From DATAFF01 sp963744915 (GTDB taxonomy: Bacteria > Pseudomonadota > Alphaproteobacteria > Rhizobiales > Aestuariivirgaceae), in assembly GCA_963744915.1 (NCBI GenBank), contig CAVUUY010000009.1, positions 1-64,000 of the forward strand: a stretch of 64,000 nucleotides of DNA, written 5' to 3'. Positions within the stretch are counted from its first letter, which is position 1, and every line of letters starts with the position of its first letter. The position numbers and the translations under genes were made by a program. Positions 44,921-53,290 of the stretch are shown in pieces. Under the pieces are notes generated by a model, which was given only the letters and a program-made list of their open reading frames with translations, ran no database searches and was not told the origin of the DNA.

Positions 44921-45166
44921 TTACCTTATGACGTAGGGCAGAAGCCCGAGAAAACGCGCCCGCTTGATGGCCCGGGCAAGCTCACGCTGCTTCTTGGTGG
45001 AAACCGCGGTGATGCGGCTCGGCACGATCTTGCCGCGCTCGGAAATGTAGCGCTGCAGTAGCCGCACGTCCTTGTAGTCGATCTTCGGCGCGCCCTCGCC
45101 GGAGAAGGGGCAGCTCTTGCGGCGACGGAAGAACGGCCGCCGCGCCGGTTGTGCCTGCATGGCCAT
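44921..45166 (-). CDS. rpsR: 30S ribosomal protein S18
   Basis: An 81-residue protein matching S18 (RRKSCPFSGEGAPKIDYKD, LLQRYISERGKIVPSRITA, QRELARAIKRARFLGLLPY). It binds S6 and the 16S central domain. Its ATG overlaps the rpsF TGA by one base (TGATG), so synthesis of the S6/S18 pair is coupled. Confidence 0.96.
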   Translation of the reverse strand: MAMQAQPARRPFFRRRKSCPFSGEGAPKIDYKDVRLLQRYISERGKIVPSRITAVSTKKQRELARAIKRARFLGLLPYVIR

Positions 45167-45678
45167 CAGCTTCTCCCTTCACCGCCGGGGGTGCCGCCGG
45201 AGTCCCTCGGCGGACGCGGCGGACGCGGACCGCGATCGCCGAAATCGCGCGGCCGGTCGCCGAAATCGCGGCGCCCGCCGCCATCGCGGTCGCCGAAGCG
45301 GCCACCACCGCGATCGCCGAACCGGCCGCCACCCTCGCCGTCACGATCATCGCGACCGCGCGAGCGCATCATCGCCGAAGGGGCTTCCTCGAGCTCCTCG
45401 ACCCGCACCGTCAGGTAGCGGAGCACGTCCTCGTTGATCGATTCCTGGCGCTCGACCTCGTCGAGGGCGGCCGACGGCGCCTCGACGTTCATCAAGGTGT
45501 AATGGGCCTTGCGGTTCTTCTTCATCCGGTAGGTCAGCGGCTTGACGCCCCAATATTCGCTCTTGGTGACCTTGCCGCCGCGCTCCTCGATCACCGTCTT
45601 GAACTGCTGCGTCAGCGTCTCGACCTGGGTGTTCGACGCATCCTGCCGCACCAGGAAAATATGCTCATAAAACGCCAT
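45166..45678 (-). CDS. rpsF: 30S ribosomal protein S6 with RGG-like tail
   Basis: Residues 1-100 are a standard S6 (MAFYEHIFLVRQDASNTQVE, LTYRMKKNRKAHYTLMNVEA, DVLRYLTVRVEELEE). A 65-residue C-terminal tail follows, made of repeated GGRFGDR and RDFGDR units and Pro/Arg-rich sequence; such Arg/Gly/Asp tails occur in alphaproteobacterial S6 and are probably disordered and RNA-binding. It leads the rpsF-rpsR-DUF2232-rplI operon, with a long leader (next entry). Confidence 0.95.
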   Translation of the reverse strand: MAFYEHIFLVRQDASNTQVETLTQQFKTVIEERGGKVTKSEYWGVKPLTYRMKKNRKAHYTLMNVEAPSAALDEVERQESINEDVLRYLTVRVEELEEAPSAMMRSRGRDDRDGEGGGRFGDRGGGRFGDRDGGGRRDFGDRPRDFGDRGPRPPRPPRDSGGTPGGEGRS

Positions 45679-45880
45679 GGATATGGGCCTTGTCCCGTGT
45701 TGCTTCGCTGCGGCGGCCGGCCGGTGCAGAGCCTCTTTCCGAACCTTGTGAAGGCCCGGAACGGGTCCTGAAAGAGCGGGGACACGGGAAGCCGGGCGAT
45801 CGCCCTGGCGCGCCGACCCTTGATCGAGCCGGAAACGCCCTTCCGTTCAGCCCCCGACCGGTGAGCTGCCAGACCGCGCG
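45679..45880 (-). promoter_or_regulatory. Long structured 5' leader of rpsF operon
   Basis: If the promoter at 45881-45908 is correct, rpsF has a leader of about 195 nt with no convincing coding frame. Within it, CTCTTTC (45733-45739) pairs with GAAAGAG (45770-45776) around two small hairpins (CCTT-GTG-AAGG and CCCG-GAA-CGGG), a three-way-junction layout. In several bacteria the rpsF leader binds the S6:S18 complex for autoregulation, so this is a candidate site; the known consensus was not tested. Confidence 0.35.
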
Positions 45881-45908
45881 TGTATACAGTTTTTCTCGGG
45901 CCGTACAA
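45881..45908 (-). promoter_or_regulatory. Candidate promoter for rpsF operon
   Basis: On the minus strand TTGTAC (45903-45908) and TATACA (45881-45886) are 16 nt apart. This is the best sigma-70-like pair in the 335-nt divergent space between rpsF and fabD. On the plus strand TTGACA at 45950-45955 is a possible -35 for fabD but has no good -10 at 16-18 nt. Confidence 0.45.
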
Positions 45909-46013
45909 GGGGCGGGACAGGACTGCCTCGCCGCTGCCCACCAGTCACCTTGACAGCGACAAGTGTTCGTGGTTCGTCCCGGACATCACGGAGTGGGACC
46001 TCTCAAAGCCTCG

Positions 46014-46964
46014 ATGTCGGTCGCGTTCACCTTCCCGGGCCAGGGCAGCCAGCAGGTCGGCATGGGCCATGGCCTCGCCGAGCAGTTCACCGCTGCCCGG
46101 ACGGTTTTCGACGAGATCGACGAGGCGCTCGGGCTCAAGCTCTCCAGCATCATGTGGGAAGGGCCGGAGAACCGCCTGGTCCTGACCGAGAATGCGCAGC
46201 CGGCGCTGATGGCGGTGTCGATGGCGGTGCTGGCCGTGCTCGGCGCCGAATTCGGCATCGGCGTTGCCCGCACCGCCCGCTTCGTCGCCGGCCACTCGCT
46301 GGGCGAATATTCCGCCTTGGCGGCCGCCGGCAGCTTCACCCTGTCCGATGCCGCCCGGCTGCTGCAGATCCGCGGCCGGGCCATGCAGCGGGCGACCCCG
46401 GTCGGCACCGGGGCGATGGCGGCGCTGCTCGGCCTCGACTTCGAGGCGGCGGTCGCCATTGCCGAGGAAGCCGCCGAAGGCCAGGTGTGCCAGGCGGCCA
46501 ATGACAATGCGCCGGGCCAGGTGGTGGTGTCGGGCCATCGACAGGCGGTCGAGCGGGCGGTCGAGATCGCCAGGGCGCGCGGCGCCAAGCGGGCGGTGCT
46601 TCTGCCGGTGAGCGCGCCCTTCCATTGCGCCCTGATGCAGCCGGCGGCCGAAATCATGGCCGAGGCGTTGAGCGCGGTGGCGCTGAAGCGGCCGACGGTG
46701 CCGGTGGTCGCCAATGTCGCGGCGGCACCCTTGAGCGATCCGGCGGCCATCCGCGAGGCGCTCGTCGGCCAGGTCACGGGGGTGGTTCGCTGGCGCGAGT
46801 CGATCGGCTATCTTGGTGGCCAGGGCACGCGGCTGCTGGTCGAGCTCGGCGCCGGCCGGGTGCTCACGAGCCTGAGCAAGCGCATGCTGCCCGAGGCGAA
46901 GTGCATCGCCGCATCGACGCCTGAGGAGATCGCTGCGGCAGCCGAGCTGTTGAGGATCTGCTGA
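46014..46964 (+). CDS. fabD: Malonyl-CoA:ACP transacylase
   Basis: Loads malonyl groups onto ACP for fatty acid synthesis. The 316-residue protein begins MSVAFTFPGQGSQQVGMG and has nucleophile Ser95 in GHSLGEY and active-site His204 in APFHCALM. ATG 46014 matches the family start; upstream frame extension is not conserved-looking. The stop overlaps the fabG start (TGATG). fabG, acpP and fabF follow in pathway order. Confidence 0.95.
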   Translation: MSVAFTFPGQGSQQVGMGHGLAEQFTAARTVFDEIDEALGLKLSSIMWEGPENRLVLTENAQPALMAVSMAVLAVLGAEFGIGVARTARFVAGHSLGEYSALAAAGSFTLSDAARLLQIRGRAMQRATPVGTGAMAALLGLDFEAAVAIAEEAAEGQVCQAANDNAPGQVVVSGHRQAVERAVEIARARGAKRAVLLPVSAPFHCALMQPAAEIMAEALSAVALKRPTVPVVANVAAAPLSDPAAIREALVGQVTGVVRWRESIGYLGGQGTRLLVELGAGRVLTSLSKRMLPEAKCIAASTPEEIAAAAELLRIC

Positions 46965-47710
46965 TGCCAGCCATGTTCGATCTGGCCGGGTCCGCCGCGC
47001 TGGTCACCGGAGCAACCGGCGGCATCGGCGCGGCGATCGCCCGTGCCCTCCATGCCCAGGGCGCAAGCGTGGCGCTCACCGGAACGCGCGCCGAGGTGCT
47101 CGACGGGCTCGCTCAAGAGCTCGGCGAGCGGGCGCATGCGGTGCCGGCCGATCTCAGCCGCGAGGGTGCCGCGGATGGGCTGATCGGGGCGGCGGAAGCC
47201 GCCATGGGCAGGGTGGACATCCTGGTCAACAATGCCGGGATCACCCGCGACAATCTGGCCATGCGGATGAAGGATTCGGAATGGGACGAAGTGCTGGCGG
47301 TCGATCTCACCGCCGCCTTCAGGCTGTCGCGGGCCGTCATGCGCGGCATGATCAAGCGGCGCTATGGGCGGATCGTCTCGATCACCTCGGTGGTCGGCGC
47401 CACCGGGAATGCCGGCCAGGCCAATTATGCCGCCGCCAAGGCCGGGCTTGCCGGCATGTCCAAGGCGCTCGCCCAGGAGCTGGCCGGCCGCAACATCACG
47501 GTCAACTGCGTGGCGCCCGGCTTCATCGAGACGGCGATGACCGCCGTGCTCGACGACAAGCGCCGGGCCGCGGTTCTCACCACGGTGCCGCTGGGACGGC
47601 TGGGAATGGCCGAGGAAGTGGCGGCGGCGGTGGTGTTCCTGGGCTCCCGCGAGGCGTCCTACATCACCGGCCAGACCATCCATGTGAATGGCGGCATGGT
47701 CATGATTTGA
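46964..47710 (+). CDS. fabG: 3-oxoacyl-ACP reductase
   Basis: NADPH-dependent reductase of the first reducing step of chain elongation. The 248-residue SDR protein has TGATGGIG near residue 15, NNAG at 89-92, and the catalytic Ser142, Tyr155 and Lys159 (YAAAK). The C-terminus ends VNGGMVMI, as in FabG. Co-translated with fabD; acpP follows across 189 nt that must hold the strong acpP promoter. Confidence 0.95.
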   Translation: MPAMFDLAGSAALVTGATGGIGAAIARALHAQGASVALTGTRAEVLDGLAQELGERAHAVPADLSREGAADGLIGAAEAAMGRVDILVNNAGITRDNLAMRMKDSEWDEVLAVDLTAAFRLSRAVMRGMIKRRYGRIVSITSVVGATGNAGQANYAAAKAGLAGMSKALAQELAGRNITVNCVAPGFIETAMTAVLDDKRRAAVLTTVPLGRLGMAEEVAAAVVFLGSREASYITGQTIHVNGGMVMI

Positions 47711-47899
47711 TGCGGGACAGGGTGGTGCCGGCGGTTTGGGGGCCCTTTCTCTGGCGCCGGAAAATGTGATAATAGGCCGCCGAATCCAGAGGGGGTTAAT
47801 CCTGGCCGAGCGAAGAGTGGACTGAAGGCCCGGGGGCTGGCCTCAGGCGTGACACAATGATTGCCGCCCGAAAAGAGGGGGCATAACAGAGGAAGCACT

Positions 47900-48136
47900 A
47901 TGAGCGACGTTGCTGAACGGGTCAGGAAGATCGTCGTCGAGCATCTCGGCGTCGATGCCGAGAAGGTCACGCCGGAGGCAAGCTTCATCGACGACCTCGG
48001 CGCCGACAGCCTCGACACCGTCGAGCTCGTGATGGCGTTCGAGGAGGAGTTCGGGATCGAGATCCCCGACGATGCGGCGGAAACCATCCAGACGGTCGGC
48101 GATGCGGTGAAATTCATCGAGAAAAATCAGGCTTGA
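47900..48136 (+). CDS. acpP: Acyl carrier protein
   Basis: A 78-residue acidic four-helix protein with the phosphopantetheine site Ser37 in GADSLDTVE. It carries all acyl intermediates of fatty acid synthesis. AGAGGAAGC precedes ATG 47900. The upstream gap contains GATAAT at 47768-47773 as a possible -10, without a good -35. Confidence 0.97.
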   Translation: MSDVAERVRKIVVEHLGVDAEKVTPEASFIDDLGADSLDTVELVMAFEEEFGIEIPDDAAETIQTVGDAVKFIEKNQA

Positions 48137-48200
48137 AGCTGCCTTTTGGCGTGTGTGCTTGACGGTCGATCAGCAACCGAGCTCGAAGGAATTTCGCCCA

Positions 48201-49463
48201 ATGCGCAGAGTGGTCGTCACGGGTCTCGGTCTCGTCACTCCCCTGGCGACGGGTGTCGAGGAAAGCTGGCAACGTCTGATAGCCGGCCGCTCGGGAGCCG
48301 GTCCGATCACCCGCTTCGATGCCTCCGACATGCCATGCCGCATTGCCTGCGAGGTCAGGCCCGGCGACGGCAGCGCGGGCACCTTCAATCCCGACCAGTG
48401 GGTCGAGGCGAAAGAACAGCGCCGCTACGACAAGTTCATCATCTATGGCATGGCGGCGGCGAAACAGGCGGTGGCCGACGCCGGCTGGCAACCCAAGGAC
48501 GAGGATGAGCGCTGCCGCACCGGCGTGTTGATCGGGTCGGGCATTGGCGGGCTGCCGTCGATCGAGGCGACGGCGATCCTCATCCATGAAAAGGGGCCGC
48601 GGCGGGTCAGCCCGTTCTTCATCCCGGGCAGCCTGATCAATCTGTGCTCGGGGATCGTGTCGATCGCCTATGGCTTCAAGGGGCCGAATCACGCCGCCGT
48701 CACCGCCTGCTCGACCGGCGCCCATTCGATCGGCGATGCGGCGCGGATGATCGCCCTCGACGATGCCGACGTCATGGTGGCGGGCGGTGCCGAGGGTGCG
48801 ATCTGCCGCATCGGGATTGCCGGCTTCATTGCCTGCAAGGCGCTGTCCACCGGATTCAACGACCAGCCGGAGCGCGCCTCGCGCCCCTATGACCGCGACC
48901 GCGACGGTTTCGTGATGGGCGAGGGGGCCGGGGTCGTGGTGCTGGAAGAGCTGCAACATGCAAAGGCCCGCGGCGCCCGGATCTATGGCGAGATCGTCGG
49001 CTATGGCATGTCGGGCGATGCCCACCACATCACCGCCCCGGCCGAGGACGGCGACGGCGCCTATCGCTGCATGCGGATGGCGCTCAAGCGGGCCGGCATC
49101 GCCGCCGGCGACGTCGATTACGTCAATGCCCACGGCACCTCGACGCCGCTCGGCGACGAGATCGAGCTGCGCGCCGTCGAGCGGCTGATGGGCAACCGGG
49201 CGAACGGCCTCGCCATGTCCTCGACGAAATCGGCGACCGGCCATCTATTGGGGGCGGCCGGGGCGATCGAGGCGATATTTTCACTCCTCGCCATGCGCGA
49301 CGGCATCGCGCCGGCCACGTTAAATCTGGAAAACCCCTCGGTCGAATCAGATATTGACTTGGTCCCACTGAAGCCGAGGCATAAGGAAATCAACACAGTT
49401 CTGTCGAATTCCTTTGGTTTCGGTGGCACCAACGCGTCGCTCATCTTCCGCGCCTGTGCATGA
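48201..49463 (+). CDS. fabF: 3-oxoacyl-ACP synthase II
   Basis: Condensing enzyme for chain elongation. The 420-residue thiolase-fold protein has the Cys-His-His triad Cys170 (TACSTGAHS), His311 (NAHGTSTPLGD) and His348 (ATGHLLGAAG). ATG 48201 (MRRVVVTGLGLVTPL) is the family start with AAGGA upstream. mltG follows directly, overlapping or within 31 nt depending on its start. Confidence 0.96.
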   Translation: MRRVVVTGLGLVTPLATGVEESWQRLIAGRSGAGPITRFDASDMPCRIACEVRPGDGSAGTFNPDQWVEAKEQRRYDKFIIYGMAAAKQAVADAGWQPKDEDERCRTGVLIGSGIGGLPSIEATAILIHEKGPRRVSPFFIPGSLINLCSGIVSIAYGFKGPNHAAVTACSTGAHSIGDAARMIALDDADVMVAGGAEGAICRIGIAGFIACKALSTGFNDQPERASRPYDRDRDGFVMGEGAGVVVLEELQHAKARGARIYGEIVGYGMSGDAHHITAPAEDGDGAYRCMRMALKRAGIAAGDVDYVNAHGTSTPLGDEIELRAVERLMGNRANGLAMSSTKSATGHLLGAAGAIEAIFSLLAMRDGIAPATLNLENPSVESDIDLVPLKPRHKEINTVLSNSFGFGGTNASLIFRACA

Positions 49464-49494
49464 CGTGCCGGCGTCCGAGCCGGGAGCCCGTGAA

Positions 49495-50916
49495 GTGGAT
49501 GAACAACCAGAGGTCGCACTAACGCGGGTGCCCGGTCCCCGCCGCGGCCGGAGCAGTGCGCTTTTTCGCGTTTTCCGCTCGCTTCTGGTCAGCTTTCTGG
49601 TGGCCGTTCTGATCGTTGCGGTCGGAATCTATTATGCCGGCCGCGAATTCGACCGCCCGGGGCCGCTCACCGGGGTCGGCGCCGTCGTGGTCGAGCGCGG
49701 CATGAATGCCGAGGACATCGCCAACCGCCTGAAGGAGCATGGGGTCGTCGCCCATGCCTATGGCTTCATAGTGGCCGCGGCCTATGCCCGGCTGCATGGC
49801 TGGTCGCTGAAGGCCGGCGAGTACGAGTTCCCGGCCGGCGCCAGCCTGCGCCAGGTGCTGACGATGATCACGGAGGGCAAGGCGCTGACCTACCGGCTGA
49901 CCCTTCCCGAGGGGATGACCACGGCGCAGATCCTCGAACGGATCGCCGCCTCGGGCGTGCTGGTCGAGGCGGCGCCGGAAAATCTCCCCGAAGGGGTGCT
50001 TCTGCCCGACACCTACACCTATACCCGGGGCACCACCCGCAGCGAGCTCGTCCAGCGGATGCAGGAGGCGCAGCACCAGCTCCTCGACGAGCTGTGGGAG
50101 GGGCGTGCCAAGGACCTGCCGTTGAAGACCAAGGAAGATGCGGTGATCCTCGCCTCGATTGTCGAAAAGGAGACAAGCCGGCCGACCGAGCGGGCGCGGG
50201 TCGCCGCCGTGTTCCTCAATCGTCTGAAGCGCAGCATGCGGCTGCAATCGGACCCGACCATCATCTACGGGCTGGTCGGCGGCAAGGGGCGGCTCGAGCG
50301 GCCGATCAGCCGCGACGACATCTCGCAGAAGACGGCCTACAACACCTATCGCATCAACGGCCTGCCGCCGACGCCGATCGCCAATCCCGGTCGCGAGGCG
50401 ATCCGCGCCGTGCTCAACCCGGCCGCCACCGAGGAGATCTATTTCGTCGCCGACGGCAGCGGCGGGCACGTCTTCTCCAAGACGCTGTCCGAGCATTCCG
50501 AGAAGGTCAAGGAGTGGCGCAAGATCGAGGACGACCGCCGCATCGCGGAGGAAGCCGCGGCAGCAGCGGCCGCGGCGGCGACAACGGCGGTGACGGAAGC
50601 GGCGGCAACGGCGGTGGCCGAAGCAGCGGCGGCGGCCGCCGCGCCGAAGGATGGTTCCGGCAAGGTCGAGGCGGCCCTGACGACGGGCGGGGCGACGGGC
50701 GGGGCGGCTGGCCAGGGCAAGGCGGTGAATGGCACGAGCCGCGCCGCGGAGACCGCCAAGGCCTCGGTTGATGATGATGCCCAGGCCGCGGACGATGGCG
50801 GCAAGGGCGGCGGAAACGAGACCGGCAAGGTGCTGGACGCGGCGCCCGAAACCCGCCTCGTCAACATTGCCGGCCATGTCGTGCCGCTCCCCAAAGCCAA
50901 GCCCCGGCAGGATTGA
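49495..50916 (+). CDS. mltG: Endolytic murein transglycosylase MltG with Ala-rich tail
   Basis: Cuts nascent glycan strands in the inner-membrane leaflet and sets glycan length. One N-terminal helix (SLLVSFLVAVLIVAVGIYYA) anchors the protein; the YceG/MltG domain has the catalytic Glu in ASIVEKETSRPTER and the LQSDPTIIYGL and INGLPPTPIANPG motifs. A C-terminal extension of about 130 residues is low-complexity (Ala, Gly, Thr). I chose GTG 49495, with GGGAG 8 nt upstream; GTG 49465 and TTG 49414 are in frame, the latter overlapping fabF. Confidence 0.9.
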   Translation: MDEQPEVALTRVPGPRRGRSSALFRVFRSLLVSFLVAVLIVAVGIYYAGREFDRPGPLTGVGAVVVERGMNAEDIANRLKEHGVVAHAYGFIVAAAYARLHGWSLKAGEYEFPAGASLRQVLTMITEGKALTYRLTLPEGMTTAQILERIAASGVLVEAAPENLPEGVLLPDTYTYTRGTTRSELVQRMQEAQHQLLDELWEGRAKDLPLKTKEDAVILASIVEKETSRPTERARVAAVFLNRLKRSMRLQSDPTIIYGLVGGKGRLERPISRDDISQKTAYNTYRINGLPPTPIANPGREAIRAVLNPAATEEIYFVADGSGGHVFSKTLSEHSEKVKEWRKIEDDRRIAEEAAAAAAAAATTAVTEAAATAVAEAAAAAAAPKDGSGKVEAALTTGGATGGAAGQGKAVNGTSRAAETAKASVDDDAQAADDGGKGGGNETGKVLDAAPETRLVNIAGHVVPLPKAKPRQD

Positions 50917-50917
50917 G

Positions 50918-51805
50918 ATGGCCATCGCCAGCATGACGGGATTTGCCCGGGTCGACGGCCAGGAGGCGGGCTGGCGCTGGCATTGGGAAGCGCGCGCGGT
51001 CAATGGCAAGGCGCTGGAGGTCCGGCTCAGGCTGCCGAACGGGTTCGAAGGGCTCGAAGCGGAGCTGCGCGAGCAGGCAGCGCGCCATGTGCGACGCGGC
51101 AGCGTGCAGGTGACGCTGCAGCTCAAGGACGAGCTTCGAGCCGGCGCGGTCCGGGTCAACCAGGCGGTGCTGGCCGAGCTCCTGCGGATCGGTCGCGAGC
51201 TCGCGGCCACCCTGGGCTCGCCGCCGCCGACCGTCGAGGGGGTGCTGGCGCTGCCCGGGGTGATCGAGCTCGGCGAGGCCGAGCGCAACGAGACGGAGCT
51301 CACGGCGCGCAATGCCGCTCTCCTCAACAGCGCCGAGGCGATGTTCGGGCATCTCAGAGACATGCAGCGCGCCGAAGGTGCCAAGCTCGACAGCGTGCTG
51401 AAGGGCCAGCTCGAGCGCATCGCCGACCTCGTCGGCGAGGCCCGCCTGGGCCAGAGCCGGGTTGCCGGGCTGATCCGCAGCCGCCTCGCCGAGCAGCTTG
51501 CCCGCCTGATGGAGACCGGCCCCGGCCTCGATCCCGACCGGATTCACCAGGAGGCCGCCATTCTCGCCACCCGCGCCGATATCCAGGAGGAGATCGATCG
51601 CCTGGGCGCCCATATCGAGGCAGCCCAGGAATTGCTGCAATCGGCCGAGCCGGTCGGGCGCCGGCTGGATTTCCTGGCGCAGGAATTCAACCGCGAGGCC
51701 AACACGCTGTGCTCCAAGGCGGCCGACACGGCCTTGATCCGTACCGGGCTGGCGCTCAAAGCCGTCATCGATCAGTTTCGCGAACAGGTGCAGAATGTCC
51801 AATAG
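50918..51805 (+). CDS. yicC: YicC family endoribonuclease-like protein
   Basis: A 295-residue protein starting MAIASMTGFARVDGQEAGW and ending in the DUF1732 domain (EEIDRLGAHIEAAQELL, GRRLDFLAQEFNREANTL), the full YicC pattern. E. coli YicC is an endoribonuclease linked to RyhB decay. The order mltG-yicC-gmk is widely conserved. The start follows the mltG stop by 1 nt, and the end overlaps gmk by 11 nt. Confidence 0.92.
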   Translation: MAIASMTGFARVDGQEAGWRWHWEARAVNGKALEVRLRLPNGFEGLEAELREQAARHVRRGSVQVTLQLKDELRAGAVRVNQAVLAELLRIGRELAATLGSPPPTVEGVLALPGVIELGEAERNETELTARNAALLNSAEAMFGHLRDMQRAEGAKLDSVLKGQLERIADLVGEARLGQSRVAGLIRSRLAEQLARLMETGPGLDPDRIHQEAAILATRADIQEEIDRLGAHIEAAQELLQSAEPVGRRLDFLAQEFNREANTLCSKAADTALIRTGLALKAVIDQFREQVQNVQ

Positions 51806-52454
51806 GCGCAAGAGCCCGCCGCCGCCGGAGCTGTCGCGCCGCGGCTTGCTGCTGGTGCTGTCCTCGCCTTCCGGCGCCGGCAAGACCACCTTGTCGCGTC
51901 GCCTGCTCGCCCGCGATCCGCTGTTCGAGATGTCGGTGTCGGTGACGACGCGCAAGCCGCGGGGCGGCGAGAGCGAAGGCATCGACTACCATTTCATCGA
52001 CGACGATCGTTTCGCCGAGATGGTGGCGCGGGGCGAGCTCCTGGAATGGGCCGAGGTGTTCGGGCACCGCTATGGCACGCCGCGCGCCCCGGTCGAAGCG
52101 GCGGTCGCGGCCGGCCGCGACATGCTGTTCGACATCGACTGGCAGGGTACGCAGCAATTGTCGCAGGTGATGGGGCGCGATGTGGTGCGCGTGTTCGTGC
52201 TGCCGCCATCGGTGGAGGAGCTGCAGCGGCGGCTGATCGGCCGGGCCCAGGATTCACCGGTGGTGGTGGCCAAGCGGATGGCCGAAGCAGCGACCGAGAT
52301 CAGCCACTGGCCGGAATATGATTATGTCATCATCAACACGACGCTCGATGATGCCGATCGCGACATCGACGCCATCCTGTCGGCCGAGCGGCTGCGGCCG
52401 CGCCGGCGCACCGGCCTTACCGGCTTCGTGCGCAATCTGCTGACCGAGCTTTAG
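51795..52454 (+). CDS. gmk: Guanylate kinase
   Basis: Phosphorylates GMP to GDP with ATP. The 219-residue protein has P-loop SSPSGAGKTTLS (23-34), the GMP-binding segment SVTTRKPRGGESEGIDYHF, and the lid region RAQDSPVVVAKRM. The first 17 residues are a basic Pro-rich extension. The stop TAG overlaps the rsmA stop on the other strand (TTAG at 52451-52454), so the two genes converge with no space for a terminator. Confidence 0.95.
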   Translation: MSNRRKSPPPPELSRRGLLLVLSSPSGAGKTTLSRRLLARDPLFEMSVSVTTRKPRGGESEGIDYHFIDDDRFAEMVARGELLEWAEVFGHRYGTPRAPVEAAVAAGRDMLFDIDWQGTQQLSQVMGRDVVRVFVLPPSVEELQRRLIGRAQDSPVVVAKRMAEAATEISHWPEYDYVIINTTLDDADRDIDAILSAERLRPRRRTGLTGFVRNLLTEL

Positions 52455-53290
52455 CCGACCAGCGCGGCCAGCCGGCAGAAGCCGGTCACCGGCACTTCCT
52501 CGGCGCGCATGGTGGGCAGGAGGCCGGCAGCGTGGATCAGGGCCTCGCTGTCGCCGCCAAGCGCCTTGAGGCTGGTGCGCAGCATCTTGCGGCGCTGCCC
52601 GAAGGCAGCGGCCGTCACCCGCTCGAGCGCCGCGACCCGGCAGTTGACCGCCGGGCGCGGCAGCGGCACGAGCTCGACGAGGGTCGAGGTGACCTTGGGC
52701 TGCGGGACGAAGGCGCGCCGGTCGATGTCGAACAACCGCCGCGCCAGCGAGCGCCATTGGGCGAGAACCGACAGGCGGCCATAGGCATCGCTGCCCGGCC
52801 TTGCGGTGATGCGCTCCGCCACCTCCTTCTGGAACATCAAGGTAAGCGACAACCACCAGGGCGGCCAATCGGTGACGGTGAGCCAGCGCACCAGCAATGC
52901 CGTCGCAATGTTGTATGGCAGGTTGGCGACGACCTTGGCGTGGCCGCCCGCGACATCGTCCCAGTCGATGGCGAGGGCATCGGCCTCGATCAGGGTGAGG
53001 CGGCCGGGATAGGCCGCCGCAATATCCGCCAGGGCCGGCAGCGCCCGGCGATCGCGCTCCACCGCCACGATGCGGCTTGCGCCCTCCGCCAGAAGCGAAC
53101 GGGTGAGGCCGCCCGGCCCTGGCCCGACTTCGACCACCGTCACGCCCTCGAGCGGGGCGGCAGCGCGGGCGATGCGCCGCGTCAGGTTGAGATCGAGCAG
53201 GAAATTCTGGCCGAGGCCCTTGTCGGCCATCAGGCCGTGGCGGGCGATCACGTCGCGCAGCGGCGGCAGCGCGTCGCGGTGGTCGGTCAT
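52451..53290 (-). CDS. rsmA: 16S rRNA dimethyladenosine transferase
   Basis: Dimethylates A1518 and A1519 of 16S rRNA. The 279-residue protein has LGQNFLLDLNLTRRIA, the SAM motif VVEVGPGPGGLTRSLL and catalytic NLPYNIATALLVRW. It is the last gene of lptD-surA-pdxA-rsmA, an order conserved through proteobacteria. Its start overlaps the pdxA stop by 4 nt. Confidence 0.95.
   Translation of the reverse strand: MTDHRDALPPLRDVIARHGLMADKGLGQNFLLDLNLTRRIARAAAPLEGVTVVEVGPGPGGLTRSLLAEGASRIVAVERDRRALPALADIAAAYPGRLTLIEADALAIDWDDVAGGHAKVVANLPYNIATALLVRWLTVTDWPPWWLSLTLMFQKEVAERITARPGSDAYGRLSVLAQWRSLARRLFDIDRRAFVPQPKVTSTLVELVPLPRPAVNCRVAALERVTAAAFGQRRKMLRTSLKALGGDSEALIHAAGLLPTMRAEEVPVTGFCRLAALVG

Noticed and set aside
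42999..44936. A 645-residue plus-strand frame across rplI and DUF2232
   Set aside because: Antisense to conserved rplI and DUF2232; long open frames on the opposite strand are common at this GC content.
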